A stretch of DNA of 64,000 nucleotides from Staphylotrichum longicolle (taxonomy: Eukaryota > Ascomycota > Sordariomycetes > Sordariales > Chaetomiaceae), in NCBI GenBank assembly GCA_019096155.1, contig JAHCVI010000001.1, forward strand, positions 1,984,001 to 2,048,000. The letters are read 5' to 3'. The notes below the pieces were generated by a model. It saw only the letters and a program-made list of their open reading frames with translations. It was not told where the DNA came from and searched no databases. Position 1 is the stretch's first letter, and every line of letters starts with the position of its first letter. Of the stretch, positions 11,470 to 21,894 are shown piece by piece. A program made the position numbers and the translations under genes.

Positions 11470-14089
11470 TTAAGGATGGTAAAAAGTCAAATGCCTCACC
11501 CGTCCATACCCCTCCACCCCTCTTCCTCCCCCCCTCGTCTCACTGCTCAGCTCCTGCGGCGGCGGCGGTGGCACCGAACCGGGAGAACCAGGCGAATACC
11601 TCGGGTCCCCTGAGGAGTGATACCTGCCACCCGGTCCCAGTCCCGGGCCCATCCCGCCGGGACTCCCTCCTCCCGCCGCGCCGTGACTGCTGCCCAGCGC
11701 TGCTCCCGGTCCCGGCGCGGCCGCTACTCCGCCCAAGAAAGACGGAGAGACCTGCACCCACAGCCTGCCCTCGGCGTCGATCTTTGTCGGCGGTAGCTGC
11801 TGCTCGCCGGCGCCCACGCCGGCGCTGTGGCCGGTCCCGGTCCCGGTCCCGGTCCAGCTGTCGTCCCCGCCGCCCGCGGTGCTGCTGCTGCCGCCGCCGC
11901 TGCTGCTGAGCACCGTCGCGCTCACGGCGGCCGGGTGCGGCGGCTTGGCGAGCTCCTCGTACGTCACCCCGTCGGGCCCGAGCCAGGGGGCCATGCCCTG
12001 CGTCGTTGGTGGTGGTGGTGGAGTCGCGACGGGGAGTTCGACCGGCCGAGACGGGAGGTATGCATTCCCGTGATGATGATGATGATGATGTAGTTGCTGT
12101 TGTTGGTAGAGGAACGGGCTGTGCGGGTTGGGGCTGCTCGGGGTGTACGTCTGTGAGTTTTGGGCGTAGGGACTCCATTCCTGGGAAAAGGCGTGCTGGT
12201 GTTTGCCCTGAGGCTGGAAGGGGTTGTGGCCGGGGCGTCGTCGTCGTCGGCGGCGGCGGCGGATGAGGAAAAAGACGGTGAGGACGAGAGCGATTAGGGC
12301 GATGCCGCCGCCGACGGCAATACCGGCTATGGCGCCTGTTGAGAGGGGGTTGTCCTGTCCTGGGGTGCCTGTTGCGGTGGGGATGGCGCGTGTGGGTGTT
12401 CGGGATGGGATGTTGGCCTTGCGGGTCATCAACACGCGTAGATCGGGGCTGCTGAAGCCGTTGGCAGGTGCCGTTTTGGTGGCGCCTCCGCCTGCTGAGC
12501 CGCCGATGACACTGACGACGGGGTCCGGGACCGCATACTTGGTGAGGTTGGCAACAAAGATTTGCCAGAGGGCTTTCTCTGGATTCTGTTGGCCCAAGTC
12601 GATGTTGTGGACTCCGTACTGCTCCGGTGCGTCGCAGCGGTCGCTCGAGGGAAATGTGCCACCGATGACAAGCATCTGGGCGTTGTCGACCATGTTGCAG
12701 CTCAACGAATGGTGCGGGTATTCGCCGGTGAGATTGCCGTCGGTTGGATGCATCTTGATCCATTCGAAGGAGGGGATCGAGAGAACGTACACGTCGTCAA
12801 AACCTGATGTGTCTGGAGGCATGCCCGCTCCGCCGTAGAGATAACTGCGTATCTTGGTCAGTCAGACTCTCACCTCGCTTCTGAGTCGAGACTCACATGT
12901 TGTAGCTCGATTGATCCGTGGCCCAGGTCGCCCCGGCACAGAATCGCCGTCGCATCGGGGGCACTCTTCCCGTGGCATTTTGAGTATACCACTTTGAGCT
13001 TAGAACATCGTACAAAAAGATACTCTCCATCGGCTGCCCGATCCAGCTGCCATTGCTGTGGGGATCCTGCACGCCGCCAAAATAGACGAGCATGCCACCG
13101 TCCCCTATTGGGATGAACACCATGACGCCCTCTGCTCGCCCAACCGAGTCGGGCCCCTGATCAGTCGACCAAGTGTTGGAGTCCATGCTGTACTTGACCA
13201 ACCCAGACTGCGCAACTGGCGGGCCGGTCAAGCCCGGCACGGTGTTGTTTGATTTCCAACCGCCATAGTAAAACCCTTCGCCTGTTTCGGATATCGAGAC
13301 ACCTGCGCCGTATGAGACGTCACCAATGTCGTCCTGCGCCGGAGAGCCAACAGATTCCCAGTTCTTGTAGATGGTGTCAAACGACCAAAGGGTAAACTGC
13401 CGGGAAGGCGGCTGTTGATAGTACTCGCCGCCGAAAAGGTAAAACCTCTTGTTGACGTTGTCGGCCCAAAGAGTTCCTCCATGAACGCTGGGGATTGTCG
13501 CGTTCTTGGTCAAGTTGGCGTACAGTTGGGGCATGCGCCCAGCGCCCGGCGTATCGAGATCATGATAATGGAGGCCGATGTCTAGCCAAGTGTTAGTATG
13601 TGCGTGGACACGATGGATCAGAAGGCTCGGAGTCAGTCGCGTACTGGAGTAGTTAGTCGGGTACTGTGACAGTGGATTATAGTTGATGAAACCGCCGTCG
13701 ATGTACAACTTCCTGTCAATTACAGCTGTTTGATGGCCGAACCGCCTACAAAAGTTCTTAACCGGGTCAAGCTGAGCCGAGGATTCCTTGACGAGTACCG
13801 ACAGGAATATCGACAAGAGTATACGCAGGGAGGTGAGGCGGGCGGGATGTGGGACTCGGCGGTTGCGCCTCGACCCGCCAAACGTGCCGGAACAGACGCC
13901 CGGAAACGGCCCCAGGTCCGAATCGGAGAGGGTCATGTCGGGAGGCAAACTGTGTAAGCCATACTTTGGGAGTCTGGAAGGCGATTTGCGCTCCCAAAAA
14001 GTCCAAAGGGAGGTGTCAGGTTGCAGGCGACAACTTCTTTGGGTCTCGAAGGGAAAAGAAACTGAGGTTGTACGGCGACTTGGGTGCAA
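11470..14089 (-). CDS. Kelch-repeat single-pass membrane protein, probably cell surface
   Basis: Exons 14089-13645, 13581-12897 and 12844-11470 give about 834 aa. Introns are 13582-13644 (branch TACTAAC) and 12845-12896. After a 70-80-residue leader comes a hydrophobic stretch (LRILLSIFLSVLV) ending in SSAQ, which looks like a signal sequence or anchor. A beta-propeller follows, with GG doublets of kelch blades: YLFGGEYY, YYGGWK, VYFGGVQD, YLYGGAG, LVIGGTF. Intron 2 joins the fourth of these (IYLYGGAG). A transmembrane helix (AIAGIAVGGGIALIALVLTV) is followed by nine consecutive Arg, the expected cytosolic stop-transfer. The tail is long, with Q, eight-His, Pro and Gly runs. The N-terminus is uncertain: the Met at 13,939 would put the signal nearer the start. 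Similar proteins are common in Sordariomycetes; their function is not established. Confidence 0.85.
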
Positions 14090-17015
14090 AGGGTCGACGA
14101 AGCTGGTCTAGCACCCGACCTCAGCAGAAGGCTGGGGCCTGGAGCACTATTCGACGAGGTTACACATGGTTCTTCAACTATGGCCGGTCCCCGACTCCGT
14201 GCAGGCGCGTCCAACTCCAGCGCAACGGGGAGTGGCTCAGCCATAAGCCCTCATGCAGGTGTCGATCTGCCTCGCGCATACCGTATTCCTTTCTCTTGGC
14301 CTGGTTCGCGGCAAGGGTTCTATGGCAGTCAGTTGGGTGCTGGCGCGCCAAAAGATCAGAAACCTAATTCAACCGACACAGAACAGTCGGAGACTTCCTT
14401 GAATGGCGATGAGACCCCTAGACTCTGGTAGGTTCGAGAAATGGCGGCGATCAACATCGGTTGTTGGTGAAAGTTCCGAGGGATCCCGGCCTTGATGAGA
14501 AGACGAGTGGGCTGGCGAACCAGGAGGCTGACATTGATGTTGTGTTCCCGTAATCCGAACATGGCCCAATGGGCTGCGAGACAACATCTCAGCTTCAGCA
14601 GAGACCCTCCGAGACCATGCGTCCACCCCTGGAAGCTACGAGGCTGAGTCAGGGATGCTGCAGACAGCAACGCGCCGGCGAGTTTGGTTTGACGAAACCG
14701 TTAGACTGGCACGACTAGGACGCCAGCCCCAAGTGTCGGTGGGTGGGTATCGGGCCATGTGGGAGCTGAAACCCGGTTTGCAGATGCGGCTGTTCGAGAT
14801 GAACAACGGACTGCATAGAAAAGGGTCAACAGTCTGGGCATGACTTGAACGTGAAGTCTAGTGTATTCCGTGGGTGAGGGGGTGTTGCTGGGGAGAGATC
14901 TGACCACCAATTACCGGGCGAATTTCCTAGCTTGCCTAGCTCGTAGATAAGCACCAAAACCATCCGACTTTGTGGCCGCCATGGTGGTGTCCGTGGCCCA
15001 GCCTCCTAGTTCCTGGGCTTCCAAGACAATCACCTGGTCTTTTGCCGCTTGGATGGCCTCGACAGCACTGTAAAAGGCTTTCCATACCCACTCTGATGCT
15101 TTGACCAAGACATGACCCCGATCCATCAGGATGGTGCCGACTGTGGCCCGGAGGAATGGCGGGGCTGTTGATGCACATCTTCGACCTCGGACCAACCCAA
15201 CAAATGGATGCCGAGTTTGAAGCTAAAACGTGACCAAATGTCCAGAACTTCCCGTAGAAGAACAGCTGTGTGTGATTGAACGGTATTACAACTTGCACTG
15301 GACTCTGCAACGTTCGAGGCACAAAGAAGAGAGAAAGAGAGCGGGACCTGGAAGGAAAAGGAGAGGTGTTGTAGATGAAAAGAACCTTGGCAGCTTGGCG
15401 TCCGATCTGCCGGCCAGCCCCACAACTATCCCGCTGTAGGGCTGAGCTTGAACATGGGCAGTGTGGGTCTATCCTGGTTTCGCTGTCGCTGGGATGGTTC
15501 GTTGAGACGGTCATCGCATCTAACTGTGTGAGAAGCTGGACACATCTTTGCTGGCAAGAACATACGAAACACAGATAGGGGTTTCTGAGGCATGGACTAT
15601 TTTTCGAAGGTGAGTACCATAGACATCGTGCTCCAACAGCGCCAAGCCAGCAACCTGACTTTGCAGCGTTTGCAACCGATTGTGCCAGGGGTCAAAAGAG
15701 CCTACCAGTGCACAAGGACCGCCACTTGAAAGGAGCAAACAATCCACGTCTTGCTTACTGTGCACACCTGAGACTCAGAACTGCCCTGGGGTTCCATGCA
15801 TCTCTTGTTGGTTCTTTTCTCACATCCCGTTCGGTCAGCTCACGGCGGTGGGTCAACGAAAAACAAGTGTTTTGCATTTGCGAGACGGCGGGATTCGTGA
15901 AATTTTGTCCGCCAACTCCGCCGCTGTCTAGCCCTGCGCTATCGGTTGCCTAATCTCGGCACTCAAGTTGTGCCATGACCCACCCGTGCTTGACAGCAAA
16001 GATGACGCGAGTGACAGCTTGTGCCGCCGCTGTTGGTCGTTTCTCCTCCGCTGCTCTTTCTCTCGGATGCGGCGGCTCGTCCAGAGCCCGATTTGATTGC
16101 TCAAGCGAATCACACCCGTGGACATGGTCACAGTTCTCTCGATGCTGATGGAAGCAGACACGGAGTTCAAGACGAAATCACGTCATTAGTCCGAGTCGAC
16201 CTCGGCTGGGATGACAGATCCCGAATCCGAACGGTGTGCACGCAAAAACAGAACGACCTTGCCGATCCACGCAAGACGAGATCCACCTCCCGAGTTTTTC
16301 TGGAACCCAGCAAGGTTTGTTTCCACGCGAGCGGGCGAGCCACGCCATCCCGACCCTGGGCGGCTTCAATTTGATCTCTCCGGGTGGGGCGGCTGAAAGC
16401 TCACACGAGGGCGATTGCGCACTGCACGAGAGCACTCACAGTGAAATGTACACAATGATACACTAGGAATTCGGCGAAGCTTTAATCGTTCCAAAAAAGA
16501 TACTCCTTTCCAGTGACCAGCTCGGCGACGGGGCCATGGCTGCCGCTCTTGTGCAGAGTCTGAGACAACAGCACCAACACATCAACATTGATGGCATCAA
16601 CAGGCCTAGAATTCGACCCCTGAGCCGGGATTGCCAATAGACCCAGGTCAGCTCTCGGTGATAAAACGAGACTTTGTCATGGCCGGTTTGGATCCGCCGT
16701 GATGGGGCCGGTTGTGATTACTCTGCTGGCGGGTGGGGCCCCTCGGCCCTCCGTCAGGTCGGGGACGGGATTCGAGTTGGCTGCTATTTATGACGCTGGA
16801 TTTTCACACAGCTTTGCCCTACGGGGGACGAGTCGATCCCGGCTTGGCCGTATAAAAATCATTCCCAGATCCCTTTCTGGTTCCTCATCTACGGTATCTT
16901 GTGGCCTACTTTTACTGTGTATCAAGTCGTCGGTAGGAGATCTCAGATCCGCCTCCCTCACTCCCGTTGCATGGTATAAGAGCACCTGCATAAGGCAACA
17001 CAACAATCGCTCGAC
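14090..17015. other. Divergent intergenic region between kelch gene and MFS gene
   Basis: 2.9 kb between genes transcribed outward. No convincing coding sequence. The right end carries the presumed MFS promoter (see TATA box entry). Confidence 0.55.
16851..16857 (+). promoter_or_regulatory. Candidate TATA box of the MFS gene
   Basis: TATAAAA lies about 160 nt upstream of the ATG at 17,016, in a flank otherwise free of such elements. The position is plausible for a fungal core promoter. It is not proven. Confidence 0.4.
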
Positions 17016-18956
17016 ATGATGGAGCTACAGTCCTCCGCCTCGTCCTTCACGACGAAGGAACCCGTCATGACCTCCGGCCCAGACGCCGAAGCCCAACAAG
17101 GCCACAACAACCGTCGCACTGGTTCCTCGTCCGCCACCCATCCGGCGTCACCAACGCGGTCCTCCACTACCGATACCCCGGCCAGGGCACGACCGAGTCG
17201 CCCTACGTCGTCGATTTCCTTCCGCAAGACGGCAGCAACCCCCAGCAATATTCGCAATCCAAGAAATGGACCATCACCATGCTCCAGGCCCTCGCCACGC
17301 TGGCAGTTGCCTTTGTGAGCACAGCATACTCCGGAGGTATCATCGAGATCATCATGTACTTCCACGTATCGACCATCGTGGCCATCCTCGGTATCTCGCT
17401 GTTCGTGTTTGGCTTTGCCATTGGGCCGTTGCTGTGGGCACCTCTTAGCGGTATGTTTTCCTTCTTTGGTAGAGAAAGGGGCAACAGTGTGCTGACAGGT
17501 GTTGATGGGCAGAATTCCACGGACGTCAAATTGTCTTCTTCTTTACCTACTTTGGCCTGGCCGCCTTCAGCGCCGGCGCCGCGGGTGCCCAGAACATTGA
17601 GACGTTGCTCATCCTGCGCTTCTTCGCTGGCGCTTTCGGCTCTTCGCCCCTGACCAACTCGGGTGGCGTCATTGCCGACATGTTCAGCGCTAAAGGTATG
17701 TTTATGTTGTCCCTGAACTCGGTCGCTGGCCCATGATGCTGACGAAACCCTCCTCGCCAGAGCGTGGACTCGCGGCAAGTGTCTTTGCCATGGCCCCTTT
17801 CCTTGGTCCCACCATCGGCCCCATCGTCGGCGGCTTCCTTGTAAGTCACCTTTCCATTGGCCCCGCTTTCGAGACCGTTTCCACTGACACAAGCTGCAGG
17901 GTGAAGCCGAAGGCTGGCGTTGGGTCGAAGGCCTGATGGCCATCTTCACCGGCGTTCTCTGGCTCGCTTGCTCGCTGTACGTCCCGGAGACCTATGCTCC
18001 GATTCTGCTCCGCCGCCGCGCGGCCAAGCTCTCCCAGATGACGGGCAAGGTGTACGTCTCCAAGATGGACCTGCACATCACGGCCACAAAGAGCGAGCAG
18101 ATCAAGACGACGCTCCTCCGGCCCTGGATCCTCCTCTTCCGCGAGCCCATCGTCTTCCTCACGGCCATCTATCTCGCAATCGTGTACGGCACGCTCTACA
18201 TGCTCTTCGCCGCGTTCCCCATCGTCTTCCAGCAGCAGCGCGGCTGGAGCCCGGGCATCGGCGGCCTGGCCTTCATCGGCGTGGCCATCGGCATGCTCTT
18301 CGCCGTCGCCTACTCCATGTTCGACAACCGGCGGTACGCGCGGGTGGCGGCGGCGCACGGCGGCATGGCGCCGCCCGAGGCGCGCCTCCCGCCCGCCATC
18401 ATCGGCTCGGTCCTGCTCCCCATCGGCCTCTTCTGGTTCGCGTGGGCCAACAGCCCGAGCATCCACTGGATCGTGCCCATCATCGCGTCGGCCTTCTTCG
18501 CCGCGGGCCTGGTCAGCGTCTTCCTCTCGCTGCTGACCTACATGATCGACAGCTACACCGTCTTCGCCGCGTCCGTCCTGGCGCCAACTCGGTCCTGCGC
18601 TCGCTGTTCGGCGCCGCCTTCCCGCTGTTTACACCTTACATGTACAGCGACCTCGGCATCCACTGGGCGAGCACCATCCCGCCTTCCTGGCGCTGGCGTG
18701 CACGCCGTTCCCGCTGCTGTTCTACATCTACGGCGAGCGGATCCGCATGAAGTGCAAGTACGCGTCCGAGGCGGCGGCCATCTTTGCCCGGATGATGCAG
18801 CAGGCGGCGCACCAGCACCAGCAGGCCCCTGCTGTCGAGGTCGCGGAGGGGCCGGTGAGACCCGCGGGGCTGCCGGTGAGCGAGAGCCGGGCGGTGTTGA
18901 GCGAGGACGAGGGGACTGTGGTTGGCGAGGCGGAGGAGCAGGTCAAGGAGAAATAA
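17016..18956 (+). pseudogene. MFS transporter of the DHA1 polyamine/drug type, frame broken three times
   Basis: A 12-TM proton antiporter of the plasma membrane by family. Exon blocks are 17016-17450, 17513-17695, 17761-17840 and 17900-18956. Their introns 17451-17512, 17696-17760 and 17841-17899 are canonical. Family signatures are PYVVDFLPQDGSNP before TM1, motif A-like GPLLWAPLSEFHGRQ and motif C-like LGPTIGPIVGGFL. The last part includes NSVLRSLFGAAFPL and MKCKYASEAAAIF. The protein is continuous only if the frame moves by one base at three places: about 17,176-17,186, about 18,581-18,584 and about 18,679-18,682. Each change equals loss of one G next to a GGCC-like context. The gene is either a recent pseudogene or carries sequence errors. 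A Zn2Cys6 gene follows 0.94 kb downstream on the same strand. Confidence 0.8.
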
Positions 18957-19894
18957 AAGAGTGGCGGGGCTTGGGTCGGTTTCCTTTTTTCCCTTTTTCC
19001 TTTTTACTGTTATCTGAACCTTTCGAGATACCACGGTCGGTTGAGCGCATGTGCGGGTTTGAGCTGGAGATAGAGAGGATTATAGAACTGGGATACCTTC
19101 CCCCTCTTCGGTTGAGGGGTAGAGGGGTGGTGGGCTCTCATAAGGGCTCTAATAGTAGACAACGTCAGCACAACTGCATTTCGTCCGTGATGCTCAGTCA
19201 ACTCGATAGTGCGAAACAAGTGGCTTAAAGTGTCCCGGCATAGCCCATTTCTCGATACAGCGGATTGGTTTAACGGAGGAGCAGATGGCTCTCCGGAGAA
19301 AGGGGGCGCTGAATAATCACCACTCTGGGCACGCCAATCGCCGCCGGCAGCTCCCGCTCTTGCAGGGCCAAGCCTAGCTCGTGTACCGTTCGCATTCCCT
19401 TTCCGGAATGCGAGACGTCGCAATGACATGTCCCTCGTCAACATCACTCCAAGTCCCCGAAGATGCTCGGTGATCTCGCGGTTGCCAAGCGTATTCCATC
19501 TCACAGCCTCCGCCATTCTGTGCTAGTCTCCGCCCACCCGTCGCCTTCTCGCGTTTGAAAAAGTCGGCGTCTGCAATGGCCGAAGCAGGGGATTCTTGCT
19601 AAGTCATTGCCACCTCGTGTCATTTTGGGCGACAGTTGCTTCTCCGCGCCCAAGGGGACAGGACAGGCTTCGTTCGATGCTTTAAGAGATCCGCGCCTTC
19701 GCATTTGCTTTGCTGGTTTCCGCCGTTCGTATGTGTTTGTCATGAGTGTGTGCGTATGTACCCGTCGCTTTTCAGAAAGGGAACATCAGTCTTGTACTGT
19801 TTGGTTGGAAGGGTTGTGTGACACAACACACCCCCTTTTCCTTGATTAGATTCCCCGAGTTGAATCTCCATACACACACCCCTGAGCCACTGCG
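18957..19894. other. Intergenic between MFS gene and Zn2Cys6 regulator
   Basis: 0.94 kb. Frames present here lack coding bias. It presumably holds the MFS terminator and the regulator promoter. Confidence 0.55.
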
Positions 19895-21848
19895 ATGGCT
19901 TCAATGCGGGTCACCGCGTTTGCAAACACGTTTCTTGTCTCCAATAATGGGCATGGCGGTCCAGTCCTCAAGGTCGTGGGACCCCATGAGGCTCGAAAGA
20001 AGCGTCCACATCGGGTATGTTTGTCCACCTCGAAACTAGATTAGCGTCCCTGCTGGGGAGATGATGATTGTATAGGGGAACCATAGCAGGTACTGACCCA
20101 GTGTGGCCACAGAAATCAAGACTGGGCTGCGTCCGATGCAAGAGACGCAAAGTCAAGGTACGCCCACGCTGCTGCTGCTGTCCCTCCTCAACCAACCACC
20201 CCTTCTCGGACGGAGGGCGTGCCCATACTGACTACTAACGGCTCTCAATAGTGTGACGAGGGCGATCCATGCAGGAACTGCGTCAAGCGGAAGGAGACAT
20301 GCCTCCGCGTCATCCCTGCGTCTCCCAACCGGGGAGAGAGGGAGTCTCCGCCGCTGACCTCTCCATCTCCCGAGATGGCCTGGTGCCCCCTATCGGCACC
20401 CGAATGCGGCCCCATTAATCTGCTGCACATGGAGCTGCTGCACCACTTTGAGCGGTACAGCATCCCAACGCTGCCATTCCAGGAGGTGTGGCCCAGGATG
20501 CTGCAGCTGGCTTTCTACGTATGTGCTGAAACGTCACTCTTTTTTCTCACATTTGCTTCGAGTACACGGAAGGGAGGCACAGTACGTCTGGGGACAATCA
20601 CTGTAACAGAAAACTAAGCCATGCACATACTCCAGTCCCGTCAGCACACCTATCTCGTAAACGCCATGCTCTCCTTCGCCGCGGCCCACCTCGACTACCT
20701 CCACCCCGGCCACCCGCAGTACCACCGCGCCAAGTACGCCCTCCTCAACAAGGCCCTGCACGACTACCGCGAGACCCTCTCGGCCCCCATCACAGCCGAC
20801 AACTGCGACGCCCTGCTCGGCACGGCAAACCTCATCCAATTCCTCATGTGGTGCGATCTCAGCTTCATGGACGGGCAGCAGCAACAACAACAACAACAAC
20901 AACAACAACAACCCCCCGAGACGACCTCCTCGGGCCTGGATCTGTCAGGTGACCGGCTCTACTTCCTCTCTACGGGCGTCCGCCAGATCTTCTTCATGGC
21001 CTGGCCGCTCTTCCAGACGCCCCAGTCCGTCTTCCAGCACGTCGGCCTGCTGCAGCCGTGCATGGCGCTCGAGGACGTCGTCGACGCCCGCGGCCTGCGC
21101 TGGCAGCGCGACGTGCGCGGCTTCATGGACATGTACGACAACCCGCGGTATCGGGGCGGCCGGACGGGGGGGCTGCGCGGCGTCTCGTCTCGCTCTTCTT
21201 CTTCCTCTGCTTCTTCTTCGTGCGCGTCGAGCGACGGGTCGTCCCGGAGCCCCCCCGGTTCGTCCCCCGCTCCGTCGCCCGGCCGGAGCACAGGCGCAAG
21301 TGTAAGTGCAGCTGCGGGGGCCGGCTCGGGAGCGTACTTGGAAGGGTCTTGAACAGCCTCCCGTCGTCGAGGGCGCCGACGTACAATGTCATGACGCTGT
21401 GGCAGAGCTACAAGGAAGGGAGGCGTATGTGAGGAGCGGAGGAGCGCATGACGAGGGCCTGATGCGGGCCGCGTTCAAGAGGCTCGTGACGAGGCTTGCG
21501 GTTGCCATGGCGTTCGTCATGGATGAAGAGGAGGGTGGATGTCCGGCGTCTGGCGCGGGGGGGGTCGGGTACCGGCAGCCAGAGTTGAAGAGGAGTGACA
21601 TGATGCGCTATGTGGCGACGTTTCCTATGATGTGTTTTGGGCCGCTGTTGACGCTGATATCGAGCGGCGATTCGCGGATGCTGGTTGTCCTGTTTCATAT
21701 TTATCGCGTTACCGGTGTTTTGCTGCCGGGGGAGACATATTGGTGGTGCCGGCGCCGTGTGGAGGTGATGGAGGACGCGATAGGGAGAGAGCTGCGCAGC
21801 AGGGGTTTGGAGGTGTGTCTGAGAAGGCAAAGTGAAGTCGCTTATTAA
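19895..21848 (+). CDS. Zn2Cys6 transcription factor with polyglutamine run; C-terminal frame uncertain
   Basis: Exons 19895-20014, 20113-20157, 20252-20518 and 20636 onward; introns 20015-20112, 20158-20251 and 20519-20635. The spliced N-terminus contains RKKRPHRKSRLGCVRCKRRK followed by VKCDEGDPCRNC and VKRKETC. This is a full C-x2-C-x6-C-x5-C-x2-C-x6-C cluster, with an intron directly before its third Cys. A fungal-specific regulatory region follows (HTYLVNAMLSFAAAHLDYL), then 12 consecutive Gln (two CAG, ten CAA) and a Ser-rich linker. Near 21,302-21,430 two readings compete. One is a 55-nt intron (21302-21356) into the frame that ends at 21,848. The other has no intron but two one-base losses, recovering YNVMTLWQSYKEG with much stronger third-position bias. 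The gene lies directly downstream of the MFS gene and may regulate it. Confidence 0.8.
20885..20911 (+). repeat. CAA trinucleotide tract encoding polyglutamine
   Basis: Ten CAA codons after two CAG codons inside the Zn2Cys6 gene. The tract is a likely site of length variation between strains. Confidence 0.8.
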
Positions 21849-21894
21849 GTGATCTGAAAAGAAAAAAAAACCATCACCACTCTCTCCAAGACTG

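Noticed and set aside
19010..19516. 168-codon minus-strand frame between the MFS gene and the regulator
   Set aside because: No domain; would overlap the MFS 3' flank; looks random.
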